A stretch of DNA of 64,000 bases from Acanthaster planci (GCF_001949145.1 NW_019091680.1:18646-82645), one strand, 5' to 3'; shown: positions 1-12,846, counted from the first letter of the stretch. Numbers and translations: made by a program. Notes: generated by a model not told the origin, from the sequence alone.

Positions 1-398
1 CCAAGGAATTGGAGCGAACTCTTCGTGAATTATCAGTCGTCAAACAATTCTCTTCAAACTCGATTTCTTTCATACCTCAGTACCCAAAACAATGTCTCTT
101 CCTTTCATTTCTATTTTGGTAGTTTGTGATAGCGGCAGAGATGTCACCACCTACACCTCCATCAGTCTTCCTTGGACGGAGTAGCAAAGTCGGCATTTAC
201 AACGTCGTGTCTGGTAACTCTATCCTTCAGAAGTTGTTGTATCGTATTCGGGTCAAGACCAATGTCATTAGACAGAGATAAGCGGAGTGCAAGTTTGTTT
301 GGTTGACAAATCCCTCGAGCTGTACATCGCCGAATACCCGTCGCATAAGAATGTAGGGCACCCAGCCGAATGAAGCTTACTTCGTCTAGGAGTCAATA
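1..398. other. upstream flank of the 609-residue gene
   Basis: No conserved coding sequence is recognised here. A small ORF of 46 codons runs from an ATG at 141 (preceded by a purine-rich context) to a TAA at 279-281 on the plus strand. It could be an upstream ORF in the 5' leader of the gene starting at 399, but nothing supports that it is translated. No TATA box is obvious. Confidence 0.3.
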
Positions 399-2228
399 AT
401 GACAGACCTTTCAGCTATCAGAGATGATGGGGCAAGCCCTTATGACTCCCTCGCGCGGGCAAAAGCGATCCTCAGGGAGACCACCGAGCGGGCAATGCTG
501 GAGAGTCGGCGGATTGAGAAGCAGCGCGGACTCCAGCGGTCCATGCTGGAGTACACGGAGCACGCCAGGAAGCTTCGCCGTGCCCACTTGGAGCTGGCAG
601 CCAGGGCAGGCGGAGTCAGGGAGCCGACGGTCGCTACCAGTAATCGACTCCAGGCGGCGCTGAGCTACAAGCCGCGCAAGGGCCGGTCACCTTTACGGAC
701 CAGCGATGACGACCTGAGGAGACTCTACGGGAGCCTGACCGATGCCGACAAGAAGGCCTTGGAGGATCGATACCTCCCCGAAATCTTGCAGTCCGGGACA
801 GGTTTGAACAGATCGACGGGAAAACGACCGGGGAAACAGCGGGGAGAAGGGACTGACTTCTGGGACATCGTCCAGAAAGACGGTACCGTGAAGAGGGTCG
901 TTATCCTTCGGACAGATGATCAGTTTGACCGCTTGCAACACTGTAAAACCCAACGCCACTCGCACAGTAATGACGCTTCAGTTAAGGCCAACAAACAAAA
1001 ACCAGGCGGGTTTATAAGTTACAGGAGCGACGATGTGAATGCCAAAGCATCAGCAGCAACCACGGATGCCGTAACTCTAACAGAAACGCCACTAATATGC
1101 GATACTGAAGGAGACAGTAGTGGCGTTGGTGGCGCTGCGTATCATCCTGGAATACTCCCAAGACCTCGACCCGTGCCACAAATCCCAACGGCTCCAACGC
1201 AGAAAGTCCAGATCAACATATCCCTTCCGCGAGTAGAACTCGATACGCCGAGTCCAGAGCCAGTGCAACCCATGGGGAATGTTGAGGAGGAGAACGCACT
1301 GGCCGGTCAAAAGACTGTTTGCCTGAAACATGGATTGGACATGGAGTATTGCAAGAAATGTGTGCATCCTGTGGGCTCTTTGCCATCAACCAAAAATCCT
1401 TACACAACACCCGAACCTTTAAAACGACTCAAGATTCCAAGCCTCACATATCCGATTGAGCAGCCAATAAGAATCGAGGAAACCGAGAAGACGCAGAATA
1501 CTGTGTCTCATAAACCACTTGACCAGCGTGAGAGAAAAACTGCAGGCACTGAAGTAACGCAGAGTATGATAGGACTGGACAGTGATCTTGCTTACCATCG
1601 GGGTTTTACGGTGAACGCGAGCGTTCAGTCCTTACCCTCACGGATGGAAGGGATTCTGAAGAAAGCCATGAGCTCGATCCAGCGTGATCCGGGCCACGGC
1701 CCGAGTGTGAGTTCGGACTCGCCACGACTGGCCGAGCCGGCGTCATCGTCCGGCACCCGGACCGGCCCCACCTGCAGACACGGCCACATTGTGTCTAACT
1801 GCAAGACGTGCCGCACAGTGGAGGAAATCCAAAGGCGGCTGAAGACAGACGACTTCAGGAGGGAAATGAGACAGTCCTTCCACTGGGACCTGCAAGCGGG
1901 AACTGCCCTGAGCAAGTCATCACGCTGGAGAAGTCAAAGAGGAAAATCCAACCTCGTACCCCATCTGAGGGAAATAGCGACTCGTAAGAAACAAACCAGC
2001 ACCGCACGCGCACGGCGCGCGAAATTCATTGCCAAGACGCAGCCTTCAAAGAGCGTAAATATTAAAGAATCGACGGCTCGGACTAGCGTCAACAGCATCC
2101 TAAAGGCGAGCACAGAAAGTCTGAGACAGAAGAAATCTGTGCGTTTTTACCGGGACGACATTTACCATCCAATGACGGGCTATCATCTCTCGTCAAGAGA
2201 CTCGGGTAATGCTGTGTCTGCGTCGTGA
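399..2228 (+). CDS. unrecognised 609-residue basic protein with two CxHG-CxxC motifs
   Basis: An uninterrupted 609-codon frame, far longer than expected by chance in this A+T-rich DNA, with G+C-rich coding-like composition unlike its flanks. I do not recognise the family. Residues 1-75 are charged and probably helical (many Arg, Lys, Glu, Leu). Two similar Cys/His clusters stand out: C308-x2-H311-G-x5-C318-x2-C321 and C459-x-H461-G-x5-C468-x2-C471; their repetition suggests small metal-binding knuckles (inference). Near the C-terminus, K579-S-V-R-F583 fits the RVxF docking motif for protein phosphatase 1. Most of the rest is Ser/Thr/Pro/Lys-rich and probably disordered. The start at 399 is the first Met of the frame; no splice partner was found, so the gene may be intronless or this may be one long exon of a larger gene. 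It is convergent with the TNF ligand gene downstream. Confidence 0.7.
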   Translation: MTDLSAIRDDGASPYDSLARAKAILRETTERAMLESRRIEKQRGLQRSMLEYTEHARKLRRAHLELAARAGGVREPTVATSNRLQAALSYKPRKGRSPLRTSDDDLRRLYGSLTDADKKALEDRYLPEILQSGTGLNRSTGKRPGKQRGEGTDFWDIVQKDGTVKRVVILRTDDQFDRLQHCKTQRHSHSNDASVKANKQKPGGFISYRSDDVNAKASAATTDAVTLTETPLICDTEGDSSGVGGAAYHPGILPRPRPVPQIPTAPTQKVQINISLPRVELDTPSPEPVQPMGNVEEENALAGQKTVCLKHGLDMEYCKKCVHPVGSLPSTKNPYTTPEPLKRLKIPSLTYPIEQPIRIEETEKTQNTVSHKPLDQRERKTAGTEVTQSMIGLDSDLAYHRGFTVNASVQSLPSRMEGILKKAMSSIQRDPGHGPSVSSDSPRLAEPASSSGTRTGPTCRHGHIVSNCKTCRTVEEIQRRLKTDDFRREMRQSFHWDLQAGTALSKSSRWRSQRGKSNLVPHLREIATRKKQTSTARARRAKFIAKTQPSKSVNIKESTARTSVNSILKASTESLRQKKSVRFYRDDIYHPMTGYHLSSRDSGNAVSAS

Positions 2229-4542
2229 GTTTTCACTCAAGAACTATAAATGGTTCATAAAGATTGTGGTTTACATTAGCCTTTCTGAAGCGTGGCGGGC
2301 ACAATAACACCAAAATCTGTTCTCTTTAACACCACAGTTTTCGCAGTTTATAGGAGGGCGCTATTTAAAATGGTTAAGTTTGGAGTAAACACAGCAAATT
2401 TTGCCCAAACCAAACAGCTCCCCCCTGTTGTGTCCGTCACCCCTCAAATAGGCTAATGGCGATATGTTAGAAGAATATGCCCTAAATAGGCTTCGTTTGA
2501 ATCACTTGATTTGAAATCACGAACGAGTCCATGGTTGCGGCTGCACAGCACAGTATTTTGGGAAGAACGAGTACTATTCTTGAATGGGATGACAGGTTAA
2601 ACATTTTGACAATCATTGACACAAATAGATAGTATTGCAAATATAGAAAATGCTGATGGCAGAACTAAGTTTATTTGTTGCATTGAATCTCCATTCCATT
2701 TGACAATATTTTCCATCAAACACCGTGCAAGTGCAAGACCCATTCCCCATTATGTATAATGAACTCTGGAAATGTAATATCCTTGTGTCTGTCCCTTCAT
2801 TCTGACGTTCTGTGACACTAAAATCGTTTTTCATGCGTATGAGTGAAGCAAAGTAGCATAAAAATGACATTATTTCCGATCAAACAACAAGTAAAAATTG
2901 ACACATTTTTTCGAAATCTGTATAAGCCATAGAAAAATAAACACAAACAAAATTAGAAGAGAACTAGATATGGATTCTATGAACTTATGAGAACCTTTCA
3001 TACCATAACCCAAAGGAATATTTGGTGCATTTTCTAAGCTTTGTGTGACATACTCATGAGTCATGACGTTACTTTTAAGTTTTCAAATCGATCAAAGTCG
3101 TGGTTTACTGAGAAACAAAGATTTACACTCACAAATTCACCAAATGATAATACACAGATCAACCACCACTCATTATGCGCACCACATTCAAGCATTGATT
3201 TTACAAGTGATATGTTTATTTTAAATCGTCGGCGTATGTTTAGACCAAGTCAAGTACGCACTTCAAGTTCATGAACACCTCAGGTTGACCACCTGTAAGC
3301 AATACTGCCCTCATGACCGAGGTGTCTTACACTCATGAGGCGATCATAGTCGTGCTAATACAATTATTGCACAATCGTTCTTTAACCATTCATTTTACCC
3401 CCAAAAATGTGATACGCGGAAGGCAGTGATGTTGTTCCATTTTTTTCTCAAAATGACCCAAGCCCCTTAGTCTGAATTTTTACCTTAAAAATCTGAATAC
3501 AAGGAATGATGAATACAAGATGCCTTATCAAAAGCTAAAACTAAGGATGCTGAATACATGGTGCCTAAATTAAGGGTGGCAGTGTCTCGATTTTAGCTTT
3601 GAGTTTGAGTACAGAAATTCCCTCTGACGCGTGACAGGCTTTAGTATGTAAAATGCCCTGTCTCAATCAAGGGTTTCCGACCCTTGACATATTGCATGGT
3701 GCTTGCACCATGAACGTTGCGTTAAGGTATCTTCTACTTGCAATAATGCACGTTTAACAATGGAAGCAATGCGACCACACCTATAAAAGTATAAAAGGGG
3801 TATTGAATAGGTTTGCCACGATGTATATAACTCAAGTAACCATCAATTTAATAAATACAAACAGCTGAACAAAATACCTAAAGGAAAATCATTGGTGACA
3901 CAAACTCACGAGTTCACCTGTTCAACAGTCAACTACAAAGTCGTTTTTCTTTCGAAACCAACTCTAACCAAGGAAGGTTAATTTTACTGGAGCAAGGGGT
4001 AACATGTGAAAAACGTCACTCGCTCAGCCTGCTTCCTGAAAGGGAAGTGGGTTTGTAACGGTCATGCAACCTCCATAAAATCGAACAGCGGACAGGGGAC
4101 ATCTTTTTTGTGTGGGCGGCGCTGTTCAGGGCACACAGCAGGGAACAAGCGGCGCTCTTCACAATCACCTTGCGTATTCGGTGGCGTCTGTGTACAAAGT
4201 GTGCTCGTGAAAAAGGGAACTTGTGGGGGGGAGGGTACCGGTAGTACTTGTTACACGATATGTACACGTGGGGTAAAAATGACTCTCATTATGGAAAAGG
4301 GGCACTTGGTACAGAAATATGGGTACAAGGTACTTAATGGGGAGGGACACTTGTTGCAAAATCCTCGGGACGTAAATGTTCCCCCTAGTAGTTAGGTCTG
4401 CGCAAGCACAAACTGTGAGGTTTCATTGGTCTGATGTTGCTGTTTTTGAGGAGGTTCTGTTCTGGTTTGTGTGTTTAGGGGAGGGGGCTCTGTTTCAGTG
4501 TTATTTCATCTTAATTAAAAGTAAACAAGAAACATTAGGGCC
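2229..4542. other. convergent intergenic region between the 609-residue gene and the TNF ligand gene
   Basis: A+T-rich DNA holding the 3' ends of two convergent genes. No conserved coding segment was seen. The longest frame (4006-4395, plus) is Cys/Gly-rich but resembles nothing known and lies just beyond the TNF stop codon, so it is probably chance. No convincing AATAAA was identified for either gene. Confidence 0.4.
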
Positions 4543-7500
4543 CTAAGCAACCCTGAACAACCCAAAGAAGGTGGTATCTGGATAAAGTGCGACGGTCAGG
4601 CCAGGAATGGACAGCTTGATTCTAACCTGGTCCTCAGCAGACATGCGCACCACCCCACCAATGAAGCACGTGCTCTGCTTGGCCTCGTCGCTGATGTTCG
4701 ACTTGGTGCACGTGAAGCGTGGGCGGTCGTTGATGCAGATACTTTGGCCCACTGTGCTGTTTGGGTCGTAGAAAAGAACCTTAGAGGAAACAAGAAACGT
4801 GGACCTCAACGTTTGAGGGTACGCTGATAACTGGTGTATGAAGTCGCATTTGAATGAGAGTCACATTTCTAAACTGAAGACGTGTATGTGGGGGCAGGAA
4901 ACGACAGTACCCTTTCTGGACAAGTTTCAGCGACGACTATGGTTAAGTGTACATAACAGTTCCGACGATATCAACCAAAACTATAGACAGTTAGATGGAT
5001 AGTCGACCATTGGAAGCAGGCCCTGTGGCACAGCCACTTTGCTGGTTGTCTCGAGTAAGAATGGAGAGAAACATTTGCTTGAAAATAACTGTGCGAGATG
5101 GCAGAGACCAACGCTAGAGAGCAGCCAACGGCAGCGTAATGAGCAAACTAAGTTCCACGTGAATTGTTCAAATGCAGGGTTCTAGGCTGACCAAATTTGG
5201 ATGTACTGTATGCTTGTTAGTCAATGACTGCTTTGCGAAAACTAACAAGGTACCTGACTGTAGACGTAATACAAGCCGCTCTCCTTAACGGTGACTCCAC
5301 CAAGAATGCTGAGTTTAAACTGCTCAGTCTCAAGGGTGTGGCTAGACATTCTCCACACTGTAAGACCACTTATCCATCCATCTGTAAGAAAGTGCGTCAT
5401 TGATTTAATCAACGGGTGTTAAAACTGCCCTTTCGAAGACTTCAAATAAGTTAAACGTTGCCTACTAATAAAAGGATCATTGAGTTTCAATAGTCCATTG
5501 ACCAGACTTTTGTTTTCTGTGAATATCGGACAAATCCAAAATGAGACTGCCACTAAATTGCCACATTACACACCAGGAGCCAGGGCTCACTCTTTAGTCG
5601 TGGGTTAATGACCAAATGTAAGACATTTGTGAAAGGGTACAACTATATGCATGAATTAGCTAGTCTTAAAATTCCCAAGGGGTGTCGGATCTTGATATGG
5701 AGCGAGGATAAATTATGATGTCAAGCCAGGAGATGAAAAAATAAGGCTAATGTGTACATTAAAAACACGATGCATGTTAAGAGTTAATTGCTTTCAAATG
5801 GGCAAATATCATGAGTATTAAGGAGAAATCTGAGTATAATCAAATAGAACCAAATTAAAATGCTCATTTAGATGTTTGTTGCCTAGCAACCGCATCACAC
5901 TTCTCAATAATCATTCTTTACCATGCAGATTAACTTACTTGAAACGAGTCTACGACGGCAATGGGAAACCGATGCCAATTTTCTGAGAAGACTACTCCAT
6001 GTGGTTATCAAATGGCAAGTCCTAAGAATTCGTTCTGGTGGACTTTTATACCAGGGAACAGATGACGTCACAAAGTAAATCTGATGTGCAGCTCTATTAA
6101 CATAACCGATAAATACTTGACTTAATTTATGATATTAGATCATTTCTCCTTACCTCTGTCTAAGATAGGAATGTTGCCAAACCGGTTCCCCTCGATGTGA
6201 GCTGCTATTCCAAACATGTTCCCTGGAATGGTAAATCCACAGTGAGTTCATCAGCAAATCATTTCCATTGATGTAAGATGTCGTCTTTTCGTGTGGATAC
6301 TTTGTTGGGATGCCTTAACCTTCGCTTCATTTTTTTTTCTTCCACAAGATAACCCCAAAATCGTGCACAGGGCAACACTGGGCACCTGTAGTCTCAGCAC
6401 TTATTTCAGAGTGGCACCAGCAGCTTTTTTTTATACGTGAATGAAAAAGTTCATTGTGTCAAAAGGCAAGGCCATTCTGAGAACAAAGCACCCTGACGTC
6501 TATTCAGTTCGAACCAGTTAAGTGGGTGTGAGTTACGGTACGGCTGAGCCAAATGGGCCGACGTTGTCTCGAACGACCTCCATTTTGAGCGTGCGCTTCT
6601 GAAATTGAGAGGCCTGTATAAACTTGCCCAGTTAAACCCGTGCCTGGTTTATTCTATCTGTTAAGCGAAAAATGGCGCCCTCTGTTTTTTCGCTGACTGA
6701 TGTTCGAATACATTCTCAGTGGGATACATTGGACATTCAAGGAGTGAATTAGCAATTTCAACATCACGGCAATGTCTTGTAAAACACTGTCTTACGCATA
6801 CAGATATGACATCTGTTGAAATGACGTCATTATATTGCATCTATAACCATCACAGAATAATACATGGTTAATTGTAATGATTCTCATATTGAAAGAAAGG
6901 GTAGCTACAGTGCTGACTCCAATTAACAATTTTTGTATTGTGTGGCTTTATCTTTATGCAAATTAGCAGATGAGCTTTAACGGTCCCATATCATCTATTC
7001 GTATCCTATTTGAAATTTCAGGGCATAAAGTTTAAAGGGTAGCTGCAATCAATGTTTTAAATACAGACCTGTAAAATGCACTTTTGTGCCTCAGTAAATC
7101 GTATTCTCAACTTCGGTTTAACTATTTCAAGGGGTATTTTAATACCTTTTGGGGGTTTTATGCTGATGAGTATTTCCATATTCATAAGCAAGACTGTGAT
7201 GTCATCTCAGGAAGAAGCCTCATTGTTACTTTCGTTTGTACACAAAAAAGTACTGCGTTTTGTAGTTTTTCTTGTACTTAATTTTCTCTTCGTTGCTGAT
7301 TCATTGTTGTTGATGTACATACGTAGCAATAATAAACCGTCAATCTCTCTCTCAGAATGTTTTCAGTTAGTAAATTCTGGGTTCACCAATTGAACAGAAA
7401 TACATGTGCACTGAACCACGTCTTCCCTATATGACTTCACAGCAACAGCGCCCTCAGTTGTCTGGGAAAACATGGATAATTTTGAGTATTTGAAAGTGTA

Positions 7501-10500
7501 CCAAATTTTTTTAAACAAGTAGGAGTGTGGAAGAGTTTTAATACATTGAAGAAAAGTACAAAGATGCATAAAAATTGTGTCGAAGAAACATGCATTGCAG
7601 CTACATTTAAAAATTAGCTCTGCCGTTATCGCTACTCTTAGGAGGGTGCAAATCCTGACCCCTATTTGTCATAAATGGGTCAGCATGGGATGTAACAATG
7701 TTAATATGGCACCAGACTTTTAGCAGTACAATATAGTATGTTTATATCCGTGAAAAGGTAACGCTCCTTCGCGTTGGACAAAAATCCAAAATGTTTCCAC
7801 AAATGAATATTAATTAGCAAACTAAACAGACCAAGCTTCTCGGGAAAGCTTGGCATGTTCCTGTAAAACAGTTCTGAGGAACAACACTAAACGTTCAACT
7901 TACCAGTGCAGTGTCTGCAGCCCGAGTCCTCTGGAGGCCCTGAAGGCTCCGGAGCGTGCCGACCCTCATCGGGAGAGCGGTTTCTCTTCCTATCCCTTCG
8001 CCTCTTGGCATTTCCGCTACTGCGACCTTGTGACCCACCGTCTTCCAACGGGGCTGCCGCCTTTGTGGACAGCCCAGCCTGGTCGTCGGGAGAGTCTCCG
8101 CTGTGCCGTCGGGACGGTCCAACGCGATCTCGAGATCTTGGTCGCCGGTGCTGCTGGTGGGGCGACTTGCTGACCTGCTGCTCAACCGATACGATATCGG
8201 CCGATTCACCGTCAAGTGGTGGAAAAGTTGAAACCGTCACCGATGGTAATGCTCGGGATGGTGTCTACAGAGCAAGAAAAGTTAGAGTTCAGCTTTTCTA
8301 ATGGTAATTAACGTTTCACGCCACAAAAAGAACCGGGTAACAAACAAGCCATGGGTTTTACTTTTGACCTGATTACTCGATGTGAAGTATATTTAATTAG
8401 GTTAATGATCAATGTTTTGCTTCTATGGTTAGTCCATATAGCATTGTTTATTGTCATCCATTCCCATGATGCACCTTTTGAATGTGGCAAAGGTTTATCT
8501 TCACAAGGAGGAAGAAATCATTATTCCATTACGAATTGTAATTGGCAATGAAATATCAGTTTTAAAGATTGTTATTCAACCACTTTAAGTTTTTCAACTG
8601 ACAAAGAAATGCTCACAATTAGGCTCTCGTTCAGGGGTAAATATTTTCAAAGGATCCCCTAGTCGATGCTGATCTTGCCAGTGGGCATGCAAATCGACCT
8701 TTTTTGAGTAACAATGGGCAAAGTTCATTGCCAGGCTGTTTTACATTTCCACAAAACAAACACTGATGTAAGTCAGATATAAGTCACGAAGGTCCAAAAG
8801 TCCCACTTTTTATTTGGGAACTCGTGACAGATTTTCGCAGAATTACTATTCACTGCAATAAAAAAAATGGACAGCAACCGCTCACTTTGGCGACACCACG
8901 ACTACTATGATTTATGCGGATTGGGCCTTTTGTGTGCCTTGTTAGGGCCTTTATGTGACTTTAAACAAGACACAAACTGCATGTCATCTTATCACGCGCG
9001 ACAGTCAACACAACTGCATGGGATTATTTTTAACTCAGTGAAGATGCCGAATAAAAGGAGAACCCTCGAAAACCGCATAAATCGACATTTATGACACTTC
9101 TTCGCCCACAACGTCGTAAAATTAACTTAATTTCGCGCGTTATGATTGGCCAACGCGTTGCAAACTCTTGGTGGATCTATTCTCTATTGTGAATCGCCCG
9201 TATTACAGCATTTGAAAAATTCATGGCTAATCGGAAACCTGTTTGTATTGGCATTTGCGGCATTGCGTGTGCGTGCTTTATATACGTGAAACAGATATAC
9301 AGGAGAATGTTATTTTCATGAATTATTTACCACAAAGTGTGAACACAACTTCTACTCAAATTCCCAATTTTCAACCTTCACCCGACATTTCGTAGAAAGC
9401 AACCCAGATTTACGGAGGGATTTTCCCCTGGGAGCAGTTTGGTCACGCAACAAAAGAAACGAGTAAACATCAAAGTTCATTCGCAGGCTTACGGGGCAGT
9501 CCCTAGAATAGCAACGGCCTTGGTACTGAACACCAAGCAAATTTCATTGTATTTTGTAACAATGTTGAGTGCTGTGGTAAACTCCCCCGCCGTCACACAC
9601 AGAATGTGCTGGGAAATTGTACAAGTATAGCATTGTTGTATTCGTAAAAAACTATCGACTGCCTCAATTGGAGTGGTAAGACTAGCTAGACCCCAAGGAG
9701 ATCTCTTTTCTCACGGTGAAGCAGACTACAGAGCTTCAAAGAAAGTCAGCAACCTGTAAATGCACCCTGCTATAACCCCGAAAACAGTATCGCTACTTAA
9801 AATACCTTCAATTTTCTGTGCAAAGATTGGCAAATTCTCATCTACAATACTGTAAGAAACTGATTTTTGGACAAAGGTATTTTCGATCGGTCGCACGCAA
9901 ACAAGACGGTGAGCAATTGGTATGCAGGAACGACTCCGTCGCTTTCGTACGTTGTCGCTCAACATTTCAAACTTAAAACATCATTTGAAATAAACTTTGT
10001 GATGATAACCAGGAACCTAATTAGAGGTGTCAACCCCATTATTTTCGCGACGCTTGTTGCCAGGGAATAGACCAGATATGTTGAATTGGCGTTTGAAAGG
10101 GCATCTGGCGTGGGGATGCAGGTCAGTATAATCCCAAAATTCACTTATGAACTATAGAGTAGAGAATAGAAAGGTGGAAGGAGTGCAGAATAGAAAGGTG
10201 GAAGCTACCAATAGGAAAACCAGCTTGTGGGGATTTAGATGAAACCAGTGCCCTAAAAAGGTCCAGTTTGCTAAGGAGTGTCGGTATCAGTTTTCAAAAT
10301 GGCGACAGGTTTCCCAACTGCTTTTATAAGGGTCACAATCCAGGAGGAAAATTTCCTCCAAAGGTCATCGGATCACACGTAAAATTGAACAGAAATTGAC
10401 AGATAGTGAACTAAGCTTTGATTTTATGTGTTTCTCAGACACCGCTGAAATAAAAATAATTTTTTTTTTCAAAGTTGTCCACAAAAGACGTGTATTTATA

Positions 10501-11939
10501 ATACACAAACACGCTGACAAAAAGTCCTTGCGTTCGATACACGGGGCAACCCTACTGTGCGTGCTGTGTCAAACAATCAAGGCCGTATAGAGACGACATT
10601 TAACCCTATTAATTCATGGTACATATACCTAATTGAACGCATCCAATGATTCCCTTTAACATAAATATTCCCTTTAATTAATATATACAGTGAAGGTCAG
10701 TGGCAAAAAATCGTATACAGTTTATGCTAAATAAGTGCTCTTTGCATCACTTTGCAAAATGACACGCTGATGAACGGATTGTGTGGTGGTTTTTGGCACA
10801 TCGGTTAGCTTTCATATAATGCCTGAATAAATTCTGGTAATCTGATTCTCGGATCGCTGATCACGTGCTATGAATCATAACCGAAACGTTCTACTGCAAA
10901 TTGACAGGAAAAGATTTTAAGACAAGTTTCAACTCTTTCAGAATCTTGCTTTGGATCCGTAACAGCACAGAGAACGGACCTTGTTTTCTATGTGACAGAC
11001 CCCACGCACAAATAATGGCGTGTAGACGTTTCTCTGTTTCAAAACATTGACCACCTTTTTGTATGGACGGCCCAAGTTAGAAAATGTTCACCGTTGGCAG
11101 AAATATTCGCCTCAAAATGCACACTTGGCTTCATCAGTGTTAAACTAGGCGCCATATTTATTCATTACGTTTCGATAGAAATTCATTACGTTTTGGTAGA
11201 AATATTTCTTATTGAGTTTTTTAATCCTCTACAATCATGCACGGTTAGCGAAATTTTGGCTTGTGACATAGCAAAAGAGAGATGCATATGAGAGCAAAAC
11301 TTCTGAATTTGCAAAATAATGCCATCAACCAGGGTGAGAAAGCAGATAACCTTTGGTGCGTTGCTATGGGTGGGGAGCCCACATCTCGCTCACGATGGAG
11401 CGTTTGAGCAGAATCAGCAAGAAGCACAACCTCAAAGAAGTGAAAGGTCGCCAACGCCTCAGGGAAATAGCAAAGAGAAGGAGAAAAAGAAAATAAATAA
11501 ATAAATTTTGATTCCTTTCTAACTTGCAACAGAGGATTACCTTTGCTTGAACTTGTATTAACTCTAAGAGAGCCGGTGAATCCGTTGTATAGCTCGCTTC
11601 GTCAGAGGGCTGTTGGTTCTGATGTTCCCTAGTTGGCATCGAACAACGTCGACACGCTGCCTTCAATTCGGCAACCTCCCGCTCCAGGGAACTCAGTCTT
11701 TCCAACAGCGGTCCCAGATCCACCGGTGTCGTCGCTGAGTCCGACGACACCCGCGGCTCGCCTGCGAGGATGGAAAGAAACGCCACCAGAGAACCGATGA
11801 TGATGAGCGTCGCGACGACAGCCACAATCACCACGACGAGCACGGTTGTGGTGGTCCGTCTCAGAGCCGCAGCTGGCCTCGTGAGGGAGATCTCCGGATC
11901 AGTCAGGCGGCGATATGGATGATGATAAGACTTCACCAT
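4543..11939 (-). CDS. TNF superfamily ligand, type II membrane protein (EDA/APRIL/TWEAK-like)
   Basis: Five coding exons on the minus strand: 11939-11541, 8264-7904, 6222-6154, 5381-5254, 4779-4543. All have GT-AG borders and matching phases (0, 1, 1, 0), giving 397 residues. The product should be a homotrimeric signalling ligand for TNF-receptor-family proteins. Residues 1-32 are cytosolic and basic, about 33-59 are a Val/Ile/Leu-rich signal-anchor, 75-96 form a short coiled coil followed by C96 and C99, and 134-253 are a Pro/Ser/Arg-rich stalk with a polybasic run at 220-229 that may be a protease site. The TNF homology domain spans about 256-397: it has A-A-H-I-E-G near 260, W279, G-L-Y-Y-V-Y-S-Q at 312-319 and T-F-F-G-L-F at 389-394. 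C343 and C357 match the disulfide pair typical of EDA, APRIL, BAFF and TWEAK. Family assignment is strong; the exact vertebrate counterpart is not decided. Confidence 0.92.
4780..7903. other. TNF ligand introns 2-4
   Basis: Introns 4 (4780-5253), 3 (5382-6153) and 2 (6223-7903) of the TNF ligand gene. They are A+T-rich. The frames at 7076-7393 and 7363-7569 lie inside intron 2 and show no family resemblance. No clear repeat was identified. Confidence 0.5.
8265..11540. other. TNF ligand intron 1
   Basis: A 3.3-kb intron between the exon for the transmembrane and coiled-coil part and the exon for the stalk. It is A+T-rich with scattered short frames. I see no recognisable gene, RNA gene or large repeat in it. 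Confidence 0.5.
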
Positions 11940-12718
11940 GATGACAAACGATGTTAAATGCCTGCGTTGTGGTTTATTTCATAGTGCGGTGAGTGCTGAT
12001 TATTGAGTGGAGTTGAGGCAAGCGTCACTCTTCACCTCCGCGGCAGCCGGGGGCTAAAGATTCATTTTGCATCATTTTTTTCGTCACACTTTGACTGCGA
12101 GATTTCGACCTGCAAGTTGGAATACAAAACACTGTCATGGGTACACTGGGTATTTAAACGGTAGGCTGTGTGAAAAGGAACAAAAGTAAGCATGAAAAGA
12201 AACGGACCAATACCATGCTGTCTCTCGACTGTCATGTTTCTATGAGGTATTGCCGAAAGTATGAAAGCCATCGCATAACAAGTGTTGTGAACCGCGGTTC
12301 TTCGGTATCGGAAAGCTGCCTTCCTCCTGGAGTCAGCTTTCATTATTGTGACTTGTCTTCGGCCTGGCGGCTCATGATACCCAGAAAGATCGACTAGCTA
12401 AACCCTGTGAAGCAGGGGCCACCAGTCAGTAACGTTTTGTGCATTTTGCAGAACGTCGTGTGCCCTGATTTGAGGCACTTTTGCAAAGCTACCCCATGCA
12501 TGCCCCTTTAAGCTAGGCGTGCCTGTTCATTATGTATGTACAACACGGCCTCTCCCCTTCTGTTTAATAAATCTGATCATGCGGTTCCCACATCCAGTCT
12601 GGTATCCGGCAAATCCCATCTGGTATCCCCCGATTCTAGCTTGAATCCTATATTCCTCGACAAAAAAAAGAAACCTGCTCAAAGCAAGATCAAACCCAAA
12701 CCAAAATTCTTGAAGCTG

Positions 12719-12846
12719 GGGCCGGATCCAAAACGGGCTTTATAAACTACGGCGAGGCCTAACTATCTGCCCGTCTCCGAGTCCGAGTATTTCCAATGGA
12801 GTGAAGACCTAGACCTAGCTCTAGACATCAGATTCGGATGCAGCCC
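12719..12846 (+). repeat. short TIR element, copy A (about 128 bp)
   Basis: Shares the blocks 'ccaaaacgggctt', 'ggagtgaagacctagacct' and 'gattcggatgcag' with 15610-15724, and in inverted orientation with 24865-24993. The outer parts are imperfect inverted repeats of one another, so it looks like a small non-autonomous DNA element (MITE). It is diverged in its first half. Confidence 0.7.

Noticed and set aside
4006-4395. Cys-rich 129-codon plus-strand frame, possible secreted peptide
   Set aside because: No signal peptide at the start, no recognisable cysteine framework, and it lies just beyond the TNF stop codon; probably chance.
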